From: Bacteroidota bacterium
GTDB taxonomy: Bacteria > Bacteroidota > Bacteroidia > Bacteroidales > Prolixibacteraceae
NCBI GenBank assembly: GCA_030684645.1
Contig: JAUXUF010000093.1
Span: 18,912 to 82,911 of the forward strand
Direction of reading: 5' to 3'
DNA length: 64,000 nt
In this document: positions 26,431 to 36,235 of the stretch, piece by piece
How the letters are laid out: the number at the start of each line of letters is the position of its first letter
How positions within the stretch are numbered: position 1 is the first letter of the stretch
Notes under the pieces: model-generated
Databases searched by the model: none
Seen by the model: only the letters and a program-made list of their open reading frames with translations
What the model was told of the DNA's origin: nothing
Translations under genes and position numbers: made by a program

Positions 26431-28179
26431 TTATAAATCAAGCTCTTTCATGATTGCATCAATTTTTTCATCGGCCCGTTTTTCAACGGCATCAAAATCT
26501 GCCCTATTGGTAAGTTCACCGGTGACCTCGAAATAAAATTTGATTTTGGGTTCGGTACCTGATGGACGGACTGAAATTTTTGTTCCATCTTCGGTAAAGA
26601 ATTGCAATACGTTTGATGTAGATTTCTGATTGATTGGTGTTTCAGTACCAGTAAGCAAATTTTTCTCAATATTTACATCGTAATTTTTCACAATTTTCAA
26701 TTTCGAACCACCCAGTACTTTTGGCGGATTGGCGCGAAAGTTAACCATCATCTGTTGGATTTCTTCCGCTCCGGTTTTTCCTTTGCGAACCACGTATTTC
26801 ATTTTTTCACGGGAAAAACCATATTCCATGTAAATATCGAGCAACATTTCGTACAGCGATTTACCCTGATCTTTTGCCCAGGCAACAATTTCGGCCATCA
26901 GCGCGCACGACGAAACGGCATCTTTGTCGCGAACAAAATCGGCAGGCATAAAACCAAAACTTTCTTCGCCTCCGCCAATGTAGGTTTTTTGACCTTCCAA
27001 ATCGCGGATAACTTCGGCAATGTATTTAAAGCCAGTGAAGACATCATAAAAATCGACCTTATTTTGCTCAGCAATTTTAGCTATCAGTTCAGTAGTGACA
27101 ATTGTTTTTACGATAAACTCGTTGCCTTTAAGCAGGTTGTTTTCCTTGCGCTTACTGATGATGTAATAAATGAACACCAATGCAGTCTGATTACCGTTCA
27201 GGATCACAAACTTTCCCTGGTCATTTTTAACCGCCACTCCAATCCGGTCGGCATCCGGATCTGAAGCAAGCACCACATCAGCATCGACTTCAACCGCTTT
27301 CGCAATCGCCATTTCAAGAGCGGCAGTTTCTTCAGGATTAGGTGAAATTACGGTTGGAAAATTTCCGTCAACTACATCCTGTTCAGGAACATTGATGATG
27401 TTGGTAAAGCCAAAAGCCCGCAAAGCAGCCGGTATCAGCCGCACACCTGTTCCGTGGATTGGCGTATATACGATTTTGAGATCTTTCTGCCGATGTACAA
27501 CTTCGGGAGAAATGGAAACCGTTTTTACTTTTTCGAGGAAAAGCTTATCCATATCACTTCCCAAAATAGTAATTAAATTCTGATCACCATTAAATTTGAT
27601 GTCGGCAGCTTTTACTTTCGAGACTTCATCGATAATGTTTTCGTCGTGTGGGGAAACGATTTGTGAACCATCGTCCCAGTATGCTTTGTAGCCATTATAT
27701 TCTTTTGGATTGTGGGAAGCTGTCAGGATAATTCCACTCTGACATCCCAATTCGCGCACGGCAAACGACAATTCCGGAGTAGGACGTAAATCTTCAAACA
27801 GATAAACTTTGATTCCATTGGCGGCAAAAATTCCTGCGCTGGTTTCGGAGAATAAACGGCTGTTGTTACGGCAGTCATAGCCAATAGCAACCTTAATTTC
27901 AGGAAGTTGGGCAAATTCTCTTTTCAAATAATTGCTTAATCCCTGGGTCGCTGCACCAACCGTATAAATATTCATCCGGTTGGTACCGGCGCCCATAATC
28001 CCACGTAATCCTCCGGTACCAAATTCAAGGTCACGGTAAAACGAATCAATCAACTCGGTTGGATCTTCATTGCTAAGCAATCGTCGGACTTCTGCCTTTG
28101 TTGCTTCGTCATAAACATCGGTTAGCCATTCTGCTACTTTCAATTTTACACTTTCTATAACTTCCTGATTTGTTGCCAT
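26431..28179 (-). CDS. Phosphoglucomutase/phosphomannomutase
   Basis: 582 residues of the alpha-D-phosphohexomutase family. It interconverts glucose 6-phosphate and 1-phosphate (or the mannose forms) and so feeds rfbA. The phosphoserine motif TASHNPKEYNGYKAYW lies near residue 150, metal-binding DPDADRIGVAV near 310, sugar-binding GGGEESFG near 400, and the phosphate-binding RPSGTEPKIKFYFE near the C-terminus. Length fits the PGM2-like clade common in Bacteroidetes. It starts 1 bp before the stop of rfbD, so it is tightly coupled to the dTDP-sugar genes. Confidence 0.94.
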   Translation of the reverse strand: MATNQEVIESVKLKVAEWLTDVYDEATKAEVRRLLSNEDPTELIDSFYRDLEFGTGGLRGIMGAGTNRMNIYTVGAATQGLSNYLKREFAQLPEIKVAIGYDCRNNSRLFSETSAGIFAANGIKVYLFEDLRPTPELSFAVRELGCQSGIILTASHNPKEYNGYKAYWDDGSQIVSPHDENIIDEVSKVKAADIKFNGDQNLITILGSDMDKLFLEKVKTVSISPEVVHRQKDLKIVYTPIHGTGVRLIPAALRAFGFTNIINVPEQDVVDGNFPTVISPNPEETAALEMAIAKAVEVDADVVLASDPDADRIGVAVKNDQGKFVILNGNQTALVFIYYIISKRKENNLLKGNEFIVKTIVTTELIAKIAEQNKVDFYDVFTGFKYIAEVIRDLEGQKTYIGGGEESFGFMPADFVRDKDAVSSCALMAEIVAWAKDQGKSLYEMLLDIYMEYGFSREKMKYVVRKGKTGAEEIQQMMVNFRANPPKVLGGSKLKIVKNYDVNIEKNLLTGTETPINQKSTSNVLQFFTEDGTKISVRPSGTEPKIKFYFEVTGELTNRADFDAVEKRADEKIDAIMKELDL

Positions 28180-28180
28180 A

Positions 28181-29053
28181 TCATTGATTCTTGATCTGAA
28201 AATATTCGGTTAAACTGTCCCTCCAGTGAGATATTTGTATGCCAAAAATAAGTTTAATTTTCGACTTATTCATGACACTGTATGGTGGCCGCTTCACTGG
28301 AGATGGGTATTCTTCGGTTGCAATGGGCTTCACATAACAATTGATTTTGCCAATTTCGAAAATGGCTTTGGTGAAATCGTACCAGCTGGCAACACCTTCG
28401 TTTGAATAATGGTAAATTCCGGGAACGAAAGGTTTTTCGCCACGAGCTGTAGCTGAAATGATCGATAAAATGGCCAGCGCCAAATCGGCTGCATTGGTTG
28501 GGCTTCCAATCTGGTCAGAAATTACACCTAACTCGGATCTTTCATTTCCCATGCGGATCATGGTTTTTACAAAATTATTCCCGAATGCAGAATACAACCA
28601 GGAAGTACGAATAATCAGGCTTTCCGGATTGAATTTCTGACACAGGATTTCTCCTTCCAGCTTGGTTTTTCCGTACGCCGATTGCGGATCAACCGGATTG
28701 TCTTCCTTGTAGGGTCTTGGTCCATTCCCGTCAAAGACATAATCGGTTGAAATGTGAATGATTTTACAGCCTGCTTTTGCCGATTGTTCAGCCAGAATTC
28801 CAACAGCAGTAGCATTCAGTAAAGTTGCCATTTCAAGATCTGTTTCAGCTTTATCGACATTCGTATAGGCTGCGCAGTTGATCAGATATTCAGGTTTAAT
28901 TTCAGCCAGAAATGCAGCAACTTTTTCCGGAATCGTAATGTCTAATTCAGCCACATCGGTGAAGCAAAACTCCATTTCAGGAAGTAATGCTGAAGCTTTA
29001 CGGATCTCCGATCCCAATTGTCCGTTGGCGCCTGTAACCAGTATTTTAATCAT
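28181..29053 (-). CDS. rfbD: dTDP-4-dehydrorhamnose reductase
   Basis: 290 residues. It makes dTDP-L-rhamnose from the 4-keto intermediate with NAD(P)H. VTGANGQLGSEIRK is the Rossmann motif, YLINCAAYTNVDKAE follows, HISTDYVFDG holds the conserved Ser/Thr, and YGKTKLEGE the catalytic YxxxK. EGVASWYDF and the C-terminal RPPYSVMNKSK complete the family pattern. It overlaps the end of rfbC by 8 bp, showing translational coupling. Confidence 0.95.
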   Translation of the reverse strand: MIKILVTGANGQLGSEIRKASALLPEMEFCFTDVAELDITIPEKVAAFLAEIKPEYLINCAAYTNVDKAETDLEMATLLNATAVGILAEQSAKAGCKIIHISTDYVFDGNGPRPYKEDNPVDPQSAYGKTKLEGEILCQKFNPESLIIRTSWLYSAFGNNFVKTMIRMGNERSELGVISDQIGSPTNAADLALAILSIISATARGEKPFVPGIYHYSNEGVASWYDFTKAIFEIGKINCYVKPIATEEYPSPVKRPPYSVMNKSKIKLIFGIQISHWRDSLTEYFQIKNQ

Positions 29054-29612
29054 GAGATTCGAATTTGAAGTTCATTTCGGCATCGGCTAAACAGGGGTGA
29101 ACCAAATCTTTACCTGAAATAAGCGCTTCTTCAAGGGGAAGTTTCCAGTCGATTGCTAACGCCGGATCGTTATAACGGATTCCGCGTTCGGCTGCCGGAT
29201 TGTAAAAGGCATCGCACTTGTATGAAAAAATGGCATATTCACTCAGTACCGAAAATCCATGGGCAAATCCTTTTGGGATGTAAAACTGATTTTTTTTGGA
29301 AGCGCTCACTTCCAGACCATACCACTGACCAAATGTTGGCGATCCTTCGCGTAAATCAACCGCGACATCGTAAACCGTTCCACGGACCACCCGAATCAAT
29401 TTAGTTTGTGCAAAAGGCGCAAGTTGATAGTGCAGACCACGGATGACGCCACGATGTGATTTCGACTCATTATCCTGAACAAAATTGGAGATCAAACCAT
29501 GTTCGGCAAATTTGGTTTCGCTAAAGCTTTCGAAAAAGTATCCCCGTTCATCAGCAAAAACCCGGGGCTCAATAATTAAGAGTCCCGGGATTGGTGTTTC
29601 AATTATCTTCAT
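29046..29612 (-). CDS. rfbC: dTDP-4-dehydrorhamnose 3,5-epimerase
   Basis: 188 residues, cupin fold. It epimerises dTDP-4-keto-6-deoxyglucose at C3 and C5. Visible motifs are PGLLIIEPRVFADERGYFFE, FVQDNESKSHRGVIRGLHYQ (with the catalytic His), VVRGTVYDVAVDLREGSPTF, QFYIPKGFAHGFSVLSE and Y in ERGIRYNDPALAIDW. It sits between rfbA and rfbD, the usual order apart from the missing rfbB. Confidence 0.96.
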   Translation of the reverse strand: MKIIETPIPGLLIIEPRVFADERGYFFESFSETKFAEHGLISNFVQDNESKSHRGVIRGLHYQLAPFAQTKLIRVVRGTVYDVAVDLREGSPTFGQWYGLEVSASKKNQFYIPKGFAHGFSVLSEYAIFSYKCDAFYNPAAERGIRYNDPALAIDWKLPLEEALISGKDLVHPCLADAEMNFKFESHD

Positions 29613-29624
29613 TACTTTTTTCTG

Positions 29625-30506
29625 TTAAAACGATAAAACTTTTCGGTTGGCGAGATTGATTAAATATTCGCCGTATTGATTTTTCCTAAGCGGTTCAGCC
29701 AGCTTAAGCAGTTGTTCTTTATTAATATATCCTTTCAAAAAGGCAATTTCCTCGATGCATGATACTTTCAATCCCTGGCGCTGTTCGATGGTATGTATAA
29801 AATTCGATGCCTGCATCAGGCTTTCATGAGTGCCGGTATCCAACCACGCAAAACCACGCCCCAGCAACTTCATTCGTAAACGACCTTCTTCCAGATACAA
29901 CCGGTTTAAATCGGTTATTTCGAGTTCACCCCGTTTCGACGGTTTTAAAGCCAATGCCTTTTTAACCACATCATTGCTGTAGAAGTATAAACCCGTAACC
30001 GCATAATTTGATTTCGGATTTTCAGGCTTTTCTTCGATCGACAATACTTTGCCAGTCTCATCAAATTCAGCAACTCCGTAGCGCTCAGGGTCGTTCACGT
30101 AATATCCGAAAACAATGGCGCCATCTTTCAGGGCTGCGGCTTCTTCCAGAATTGAACTGAAATTGTAGCCGTAGAATATGTTGTCGCCCAAAACCATACA
30201 AACTGAATCGTCACCAATAAACTTTTCGCCAAGGGTAAAGGCCTGAGCCAATCCATCCGGTGAAGGTTGAATAATATATTCCAGTTTTAACCCAAGCTGA
30301 CTACCATCTTCCAATAAATCCTGATACAAATGAATATCTTTTGGAGTCGAAATAATCAGGATTTCATGGATACCAGCCAACATCAGTACCGACAACGGAT
30401 AATAAATCATTGGTTTGTCGTAAATCGGTATAATTTGCTTCGAAATGCTTTTCGTGATCGGATAAAGACGTGTGCCGGAGCCCCCGGCAAGAATAATTCC
30501 TTTCAT
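29625..30506 (-). CDS. rfbA: Glucose-1-phosphate thymidylyltransferase
   Basis: 293 residues. It joins glucose 1-phosphate and dTTP to give dTDP-glucose, the entry to dTDP-rhamnose. The N-terminal [20 protein letters not shown] is the nucleotide-binding signature, and [42 protein letters not shown] and [18 protein letters not shown] are further family blocks. It is part of the minus-strand sugar nucleotide operon, 18 bp after the UDP-xylose synthase gene. Confidence 0.97.
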   Translation of the reverse strand: MKGIILAGGSGTRLYPITKSISKQIIPIYDKPMIYYPLSVLMLAGIHEILIISTPKDIHLYQDLLEDGSQLGLKLEYIIQPSPDGLAQAFTLGEKFIGDDSVCMVLGDNIFYGYNFSSILEEAAALKDGAIVFGYYVNDPERYGVAEFDETGKVLSIEEKPENPKSNYAVTGLYFYSNDVVKKALALKPSKRGELEITDLNRLYLEEGRLRMKLLGRGFAWLDTGTHESLMQASNFIHTIEQRQGLKVSCIEEIAFLKGYINKEQLLKLAEPLRKNQYGEYLINLANRKVLSF

Positions 30507-30523
30507 AAGTTATATTTTTAATT

Positions 30524-31465
30524 TTATTCGGATAAAAGCTGATCAAAATAATCAATGGTCTTTAACAAACCTTCCCTTAATGGAACTTTAGGTTCCCAGC
30601 CGTCAAGTTTTTCTCTGGCAAGTGTGATGTCAGGCTGCCTTTGAGTCGGATCATCGGCCGGCAAAGGAAGGTAACTGATTTTTGATTTGGAAGCTGTAAG
30701 TTCAATGACATTCTGAGCCAATTCAAGCATGGTAAACTCACAGGGGTTGCCAATGTTTACCGGACCGGTAAATTCATCACCGGTTGCCATCATCCGGACC
30801 ATGCCTTCAACCAGGTCTGAAACATATTGAAAACTACGGGTTTGAGTTCCATCGCCAAAAATGGTAATATCCTGATTTTGTAAAGCCTGAACGATAAAGT
30901 TTGAAACCACCCGACCATCATCCGGCTCCATTTTAGGTCCGTAAGTATTGAAAATCCGGATAATTTTGATCCGCACATTATTTTGTGCGTGATAATTGAC
31001 GAATAACGATTCAGCGCAACGTTTGCCTTCATCATAGCATGAACGGATTCCGATTGGATTAACATGTCCCCAGTAATCTTCTGTTTGAGGATGGATGATC
31101 GGATCGCCATATACCTCGCTGGTCGATGCCTGTAGAATTTTGGCCCTGACCCTTTTGGCCAGTCCAAGCATATTTACCGCCCCCATGACTGAAGTCTTGA
31201 TCGTCTTGATTGGATTGTACTGGTAATGAACCGGTGAAGCCGGACATGCCAGGTTGTAAATTTCATCAACTTCAATAAAATAAGGCATTGTCACATCATG
31301 CCTGATCAATTCAAAGTATGGATTATCGAGCAAATGAACTATTTTCTGTTTTTTGCCGGTAAAATAATTATCCATGCAAACTACTTCGTTACCATCATTC
31401 AACAGCCTCTCACAAAGGTGAGAACCTACAAATCCGGCGCCTCCGGTTACAAGTATTCGTTTCAT
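30524..31465 (-). CDS. UDP-glucuronate decarboxylase (UDP-xylose synthase)
   Basis: 313 residues of the extended SDR family. It decarboxylates UDP-glucuronate to UDP-xylose. [17 protein letters not shown] is the NAD-binding motif. The UXS hallmark [16 protein letters not shown] comes near residue 70, STSEVYGDP near 117, and the catalytic YxxxK in [13 protein letters not shown] near 143. IFNTYGPKM and [14 protein letters not shown] complete the pattern. Its substrate is made by ugd, whose stop lies only 5 bp upstream of this gene's start. Confidence 0.93.
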   Translation of the reverse strand: MKRILVTGGAGFVGSHLCERLLNDGNEVVCMDNYFTGKKQKIVHLLDNPYFELIRHDVTMPYFIEVDEIYNLACPASPVHYQYNPIKTIKTSVMGAVNMLGLAKRVRAKILQASTSEVYGDPIIHPQTEDYWGHVNPIGIRSCYDEGKRCAESLFVNYHAQNNVRIKIIRIFNTYGPKMEPDDGRVVSNFIVQALQNQDITIFGDGTQTRSFQYVSDLVEGMVRMMATGDEFTGPVNIGNPCEFTMLELAQNVIELTASKSKISYLPLPADDPTQRQPDITLAREKLDGWEPKVPLREGLLKTIDYFDQLLSE

Positions 31466-31470
31466 TTTGA

Positions 31471-32805
31471 TTATTTTGAGACAACAATTGATTTACGGCC
31501 AATGCTGTAATAATTGAATTTTAATTCCTGCATTTCATCGGGTTCATAAATATTTCGTCCGTCAAAAATAGTTTTGGTTTTGAGCAACTTCTCAATGACC
31601 CTGAAGTTCGGCATCCTGAATTCAGGCCATTCAGTCACAATAATCAAGGCATCAGCGTCAATACAGGCATCGTATTCATCCTTTGCATAAGCAATTGAAT
31701 CACCTAAAATACGATGAGCTTCTTCTTTGGCGACCGGGTCGTAAGCCACTACCGAAGCGCCTTCTTTTAGCAATATATCGATTATTACTAAGGATGGGGC
31801 TTCGCGCATATCATCGGTTTTTGGTTTAAAGGACAATCCCCACATCCCAAATTTCAAACCTTTCAAATTGTCGCCAAAATGCAATTTGATCTTTTTGATC
31901 AACACTTCTTTCTGCCGGTAATTTACAGCTTCAACAGCTTTTAAAATATCGAGCGAGTGACCGCATTCATCTGCGGTGCGAACCAGAGCCTGCACATCTT
32001 TCGGGAAGCAGGAGCCGCCGTATCCGGTTCCCGGATAAATGAATTTGTTTCCGATACGGGCATCAGAACCAATCCCCTTGCGAACCATGCCAATATCAGC
32101 GCCTACCAATTCGCAAAGATTGGCTATGTCATTCATAAAACTGATTCTGGTTGCCAGCATTGCGTTTGCTGCATATTTGGTCATCTCCGACGAAGAAATG
32201 TCCATGAACAAAATCGGATGTCCGTTCAATAAAAACGGCTTATATAATTTTCTCATCGTCTTTTCTGCTTCCGGCGATTCAATTCCCACCACAATTCGGT
32301 CTGGTTTTAGGAAGTCATCGACAGCGCTTCCTTCTTTCAGGAATTCAGGATTTGAAGCCACATCAAAAGGTATATCAACATTTCGTTTTTTTAGTTCTTC
32401 CTGAATTGCAGCTTTGACTTTCATAGAAGTTCCCACTGGAACGGTACTTTTAGTCACGATCACCATATAATGATCAATGTTACGCCCAATTTCACGTGCT
32501 ACACCCAAAACATATTTCAGATCAGCGCTTCCATCTTCGTCAGGAGGAGTTCCAACAGCAATAAATACGGCTTCAGCTTCATCCAGACTGTCTTTCAAAT
32601 TGGCAGTGAACAAAAGACGGCCTTTCTCAACATTGAATTTAAAAATGTCTTCAAGACCTGGTTCGTAGATAGGAATGTGACCATTGTTAAGCATGTTGAT
32701 TTTGCGTTCATCAACATCAACGCAAACTACATCTACCCCTGTTTGCGAAAAACAGGTTCCGGAAACTAATCCCACATAACCTGTACCTACAACTACTATT
32801 TTCAT
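31471..32805 (-). CDS. ugd: UDP-glucose 6-dehydrogenase
   Basis: 444 residues. It oxidises UDP-glucose to UDP-glucuronate using two NAD+. [19 protein letters not shown] binds [27 protein letters not shown] and [20 protein letters not shown] are conserved blocks. The catalytic Cys is in [18 protein letters not shown] near residue 260, followed by [16 protein letters not shown]. It is the first gene of the long minus-strand operon, with a candidate promoter 30 bp upstream. Confidence 0.96.
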   Translation of the reverse strand: MKIVVVGTGYVGLVSGTCFSQTGVDVVCVDVDERKINMLNNGHIPIYEPGLEDIFKFNVEKGRLLFTANLKDSLDEAEAVFIAVGTPPDEDGSADLKYVLGVAREIGRNIDHYMVIVTKSTVPVGTSMKVKAAIQEELKKRNVDIPFDVASNPEFLKEGSAVDDFLKPDRIVVGIESPEAEKTMRKLYKPFLLNGHPILFMDISSSEMTKYAANAMLATRISFMNDIANLCELVGADIGMVRKGIGSDARIGNKFIYPGTGYGGSCFPKDVQALVRTADECGHSLDILKAVEAVNYRQKEVLIKKIKLHFGDNLKGLKFGMWGLSFKPKTDDMREAPSLVIIDILLKEGASVVAYDPVAKEEAHRILGDSIAYAKDEYDACIDADALIIVTEWPEFRMPNFRVIEKLLKTKTIFDGRNIYEPDEMQELKFNYYSIGRKSIVVSK

Positions 32806-32834
32806 GAATTACAGTTTAAGTATTTTTAATTTAT

Positions 32835-32842
32835 CAAAATTA
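32835..32842 (-). promoter_or_regulatory. Candidate -7 element for the ugd-led operon
   Basis: On the minus strand the sequence reads TAATTTTG, a perfect TAnnTTTG match, 30 bp before the ugd ATG. No TTTG is found at 19 nt upstream. This would drive the run of genes from ugd to 19288. Confidence 0.5.
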
Positions 32843-32987
32843 GGAATTTATTACATTACAGAATTACAATCCGGAATTAAAAACAGATATTAATCTGGTT
32901 TTGCGGAATTGAAAGAAAGGAATGTTGCAGGTTGAAAACATGAAGATCAAAAAAGGGTATGATATGCACGAAAAATCACTGAAAATC

Positions 32988-33018
32988 TTTGTTTTAAAGC
33001 AGAATAGTCTTAATTTTG
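32988..33018 (+). promoter_or_regulatory. Bacteroidetes-type promoter of rpsA
   Basis: TTTG at 32988-32991 and TAATTTTG at 33011-33018 are separated by exactly 19 nt, the optimal form of the Bacteroidetes housekeeping promoter. The expected start of transcription is near 33025, leaving a 5' leader of about 45 nt before the rpsA ATG at 33070. The rest of the 264-bp gap from 32806 holds only the divergent ugd promoter candidate. Confidence 0.8.
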
Positions 33019-33069
33019 CCGCGCATTAAATTTATATATTGTCTAACTCATTAATTAATTGATTATTAA

Positions 33070-35169
33070 ATGGTAGAAAACAACATTGAGGACCTTGAAC
33101 CAAAGGTAGAACTCGAACAACAGGAAACTGTTGAAACACCAACCGCAGTAGTTGAAGAGACTGTTGCAACCGCAGAAGTAGTTGAAGAAATTGTTGTACC
33201 GGTTGAAGCAGTTGAAGAAATTGTTGCATCGGTTGAAGAAGCAGAAGACGTAGTAGAACCTGTTGCGCAAAAGGAAGAAGTAGCTGTAGAAGCTGTTGCA
33301 CCTGAAGAAGCAATAGTTGAAGAATTTGTTGCACCTGTAGTAATTCCGGTAGTAAAGAAAACAAAGGCAGCTAAAACCGTAGTGGCCGAACCTGCAGTTT
33401 TTGACTGGGATGCCCTTGAAGAAGAAGACAAAGGATTCAGTGGCAAAACAAAAAATGATCTTGAATCTTTATATGAGGCAACTCTGACTACTGTTCAGGA
33501 GAAAGAAGTGGTTGAAGGTCGAGTTATTTCAATGAACAAACGTGAAGTTGTTATTGACATCGGCTATAAATCAGACGGTATTGTCAGCTTAAACGAATTC
33601 CGCTACAATCCTGAATTAAAACCAAAAGATTTAGTTGAAGTTTACATCGAAAGCCTTGAAGATTTAAAAGGCCAGATGATCCTTTCGCACAAAAAAGCAC
33701 GGGCATTACGCTCATGGGATCGTGTAAACGAAGCTCTCGACAAAGATGAAGTAATCAAAGGGTACATCAAATGCCGTACGAAAGGCGGTATGATCGTTGA
33801 CGTATTCGGAATTGAGGCGTTCCTTCCGGGTTCACAGATCGATGTGAAGCCAATCCGCGATTACGACATGTATGTTGGCAAAACAATGGAATTCAAAGTG
33901 GTTAAAATTAATCATGAATTCCGTAATGTGGTAGTTTCTCACAAAGCATTAATCGAAGCTGAACTCGAATTGCAGAAAAAAGAAATTATCTCCAAACTTG
34001 AAAAAGGACAGGTACTCGAAGGTACCGTTAAGAATATCACTTCTTATGGAGTATTCATTGACCTTGGCGGCGTAGATGGTTTGATCCATATTACCGACCT
34101 GTCATGGGGCCGCATCACTCACCCGAATGAAATCGTTGAATTGGATCAGAAACTGAATGTCGTAATTCTAGACTTCGATGATGAGAAAAAACGTATTGCA
34201 TTAGGTCTGAAACAATTAACTCCTCACCCATGGGATAGTCTTGGCGGTGAACTGAAAGTTGGTGATTCCGTTAAAGGTAAAGTTGTGGTGATGGCTGACT
34301 ACGGCGCATTTGTTGAAATCGCTGCCGGAGTTGAAGGTTTGATCCACGTTTCTGAAATGTCATGGTCACAGCATCTTCGCAGCGCTCAGGACTTCCTGAA
34401 AGTGGGTGATCCGATTGAAGCTCAGATTTTGACCTTAGACCGTGAAGAACGTAAAATGTCGTTGGGAATCAAACAATTGAAATCTGATCCATGGCAGGAA
34501 ATCGACTCTGTATTTGGAGTTGGCACCAAACACAAAGCTACTGTTCGTAACTTCACTAATTTTGGCGTATTCGTTGAAATTCAGGAAGGTGTTGACGGCT
34601 TAATCCATATTTCTGATCTTAGCTGGACCAAGAAAATCAAACATCCGTCAGAATTTACTTCAATTGGTTCTGAAATAGATGTGGTTGTTTTGGACATCGA
34701 TAAGGACAACCGTCGCTTAAGTCTTGGACACAAACAATTGGAAGAAAATCCATGGGATGTGTTTGAAACTATTTTCTCAGTTGATTCGGTTCACGAAGGA
34801 ACAGTTGTTGAATTGTTCGACAAAGGAGCAACCATCGCCCTTCCTTATGGCGTTGAAGGCTTTGCCACTCCTCGTCACCTGGTGAAAGAAGACGGAAGTC
34901 AGGCTCAGTTGGAAGAAAAATTGGAGTTCAAAGTCATTGAATTCTCTAAAGCTGCCAAACGGATCATTCTTTCTCATTCAAGAGTTTTCGAAGATGAGAA
35001 AAAAGCTGAAGAAACAGCAAAACGGAAAACTCAGGCTAAAACAACAACAAAAGCTGTAAAACAAGTGAAGGAAACCCAGGCGCCGATGGAAAAAACCACA
35101 CTTGGAGATATTTCTGAACTGGCTGCGTTGAGAACACAAATGGAAGCTGACGAACAGAAAGAAAATTAG
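33070..35169 (+). CDS. rpsA: 30S ribosomal protein S1 with acidic N-terminal extension
   Basis: 699 residues, longer than the 557 of E. coli. Residues 1-105 are a low-complexity stretch of Val, Glu and Ala (runs such as VVEEIVVPVEAVEEIVASVE). From about residue 150, six S1 OB-fold repeats follow. The repeat signatures are visible: GIVSLNEF, GMIVDVFGIEAFLPGSQ, YGVFIDLGGVDGLIHITDLS, YGAFVEIAAGVEGLIHVSEM, FGVFVEIQEGVDGLIHISDL and the degenerate GATIALPYGVEGF. A Lys/Thr-rich tail ends the protein. S1 helps mRNA bind to the 30S subunit, which matters in a phylum that mostly lacks Shine-Dalgarno use. Confidence 0.94.
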   Translation: MVENNIEDLEPKVELEQQETVETPTAVVEETVATAEVVEEIVVPVEAVEEIVASVEEAEDVVEPVAQKEEVAVEAVAPEEAIVEEFVAPVVIPVVKKTKAAKTVVAEPAVFDWDALEEEDKGFSGKTKNDLESLYEATLTTVQEKEVVEGRVISMNKREVVIDIGYKSDGIVSLNEFRYNPELKPKDLVEVYIESLEDLKGQMILSHKKARALRSWDRVNEALDKDEVIKGYIKCRTKGGMIVDVFGIEAFLPGSQIDVKPIRDYDMYVGKTMEFKVVKINHEFRNVVVSHKALIEAELELQKKEIISKLEKGQVLEGTVKNITSYGVFIDLGGVDGLIHITDLSWGRITHPNEIVELDQKLNVVILDFDDEKKRIALGLKQLTPHPWDSLGGELKVGDSVKGKVVVMADYGAFVEIAAGVEGLIHVSEMSWSQHLRSAQDFLKVGDPIEAQILTLDREERKMSLGIKQLKSDPWQEIDSVFGVGTKHKATVRNFTNFGVFVEIQEGVDGLIHISDLSWTKKIKHPSEFTSIGSEIDVVVLDIDKDNRRLSLGHKQLEENPWDVFETIFSVDSVHEGTVVELFDKGATIALPYGVEGFATPRHLVKEDGSQAQLEEKLEFKVIEFSKAAKRIILSHSRVFEDEKKAEETAKRKTQAKTTTKAVKQVKETQAPMEKTTLGDISELAALRTQMEADEQKEN

Positions 35170-35182
35170 TCAGTACGTAACA

Positions 35183-36115
35183 ATGCTATTTCAACTAACC
35201 ATACTCGGTACAAGTTCAGCATTGCCTACATCAAACAGATATCCAACCGCCCAGGTACTACATGTGCCCGGGCGGTTTTTTTTGATAGATTGCGGAGAAG
35301 GAACTCAAACTCAGATGCGGAAATACAAGATTGGGTTCTCTAAAATCAATCACATTTTCATTTCGCACCTGCATGGCGACCATATTTTTGGTTTAATCGG
35401 ACTCATATCAACCATGGTACTCCTGGGCCGGATAAATGATCTGCACATCTATTCCCATTCCGAATTACAAAAATTCCTTTTACCTCAACTTCAATTCCTG
35501 TACGCGGAGGAAATTCCTTTTAAGATCATTTATCACCCGTTAAATTTCAAAAAGGAGCAGAAAATATTTGAGGATAAGAAAGTTACGGTTTATTCATTTC
35601 CTCTATCGCATCGCATTCCTACCTGCGGTTTCAGGTTTGAAGAAAAACCTGTATTGCCCAATCTGATTCCTGCAAAGATTGAAGAATACCAGATTCCGAT
35701 TCGCGACCGGCAACGGATCAAGGAAGGTGGAGATTTTATTGCCAGTAACGGACAGCTAATCCTACATTCAGAACTGACTACGAACAAACATCAGGCGCGA
35801 TCGTTTGCCTTCTGCAGCGATACCAGGTACGATGAATCTTACATTGAATCAATCCGGAATGTCGATTTACTATACCATGAAGCAACTTTTGCTGAAGATA
35901 ACAGGGAATTGGCCCAAAGTACATACCATTCAACCGGAAAAGATGCTGCAACAGTTGCATTAAAAGCTCAGGTTGGAAAGTTAATCATCGGACATTTTTC
36001 GGCCCGGTACAAAGACCACACTATTATCCTGAAGGAAGCGCAGGCGATTTTCCCGAATACGAAGGCAATTAGCGAAGGGGAAGTGTTTCAGGTAGAGAAA
36101 GTCATTGGTCATTAG
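35183..36115 (+). CDS. rnz: Ribonuclease Z
   Basis: 310 residues, metallo-beta-lactamase fold. It trims the 3' end of tRNA precursors. FLIDCGEGTQTQMRKYKIGF precedes the zinc motif HLHGDHIFG near residue 61. FSLDTR-like FCSDTRYDES, LYHEATF and HSTGKDAATVALKA follow, and HFSARYKD near the C-terminus holds the last ligand His. The gene starts 13 bp after rpsA, so the two are probably co-transcribed. Confidence 0.95.
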   Translation: MLFQLTILGTSSALPTSNRYPTAQVLHVPGRFFLIDCGEGTQTQMRKYKIGFSKINHIFISHLHGDHIFGLIGLISTMVLLGRINDLHIYSHSELQKFLLPQLQFLYAEEIPFKIIYHPLNFKKEQKIFEDKKVTVYSFPLSHRIPTCGFRFEEKPVLPNLIPAKIEEYQIPIRDRQRIKEGGDFIASNGQLILHSELTTNKHQARSFAFCSDTRYDESYIESIRNVDLLYHEATFAEDNRELAQSTYHSTGKDAATVALKAQVGKLIIGHFSARYKDHTIILKEAQAIFPNTKAISEGEVFQVEKVIGH

Positions 36116-36235
36116 TAAAAAGTCGATAGGCATGATTTTACCGTTAAACTTCCTGCAAGGTGTTGCTTTTCAAATTACTAATCCTTTGTCAACTAAATTG
36201 GCTGCACGGTTCGCCGCTTTTTTCAGCAGCAAATT

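Noticed and set aside
26755..27264. 169-codon plus-strand frame inside the phosphohexomutase gene
   Set aside because: Antisense to a clearly recognised, full-length gene, with no family match.
33032..33446. Open frames on the minus strand opposite the rpsA N-terminus
   Set aside because: They are Ser/Thr- or Leu/Gln-rich shadows of the repetitive Val/Glu codons in rpsA.
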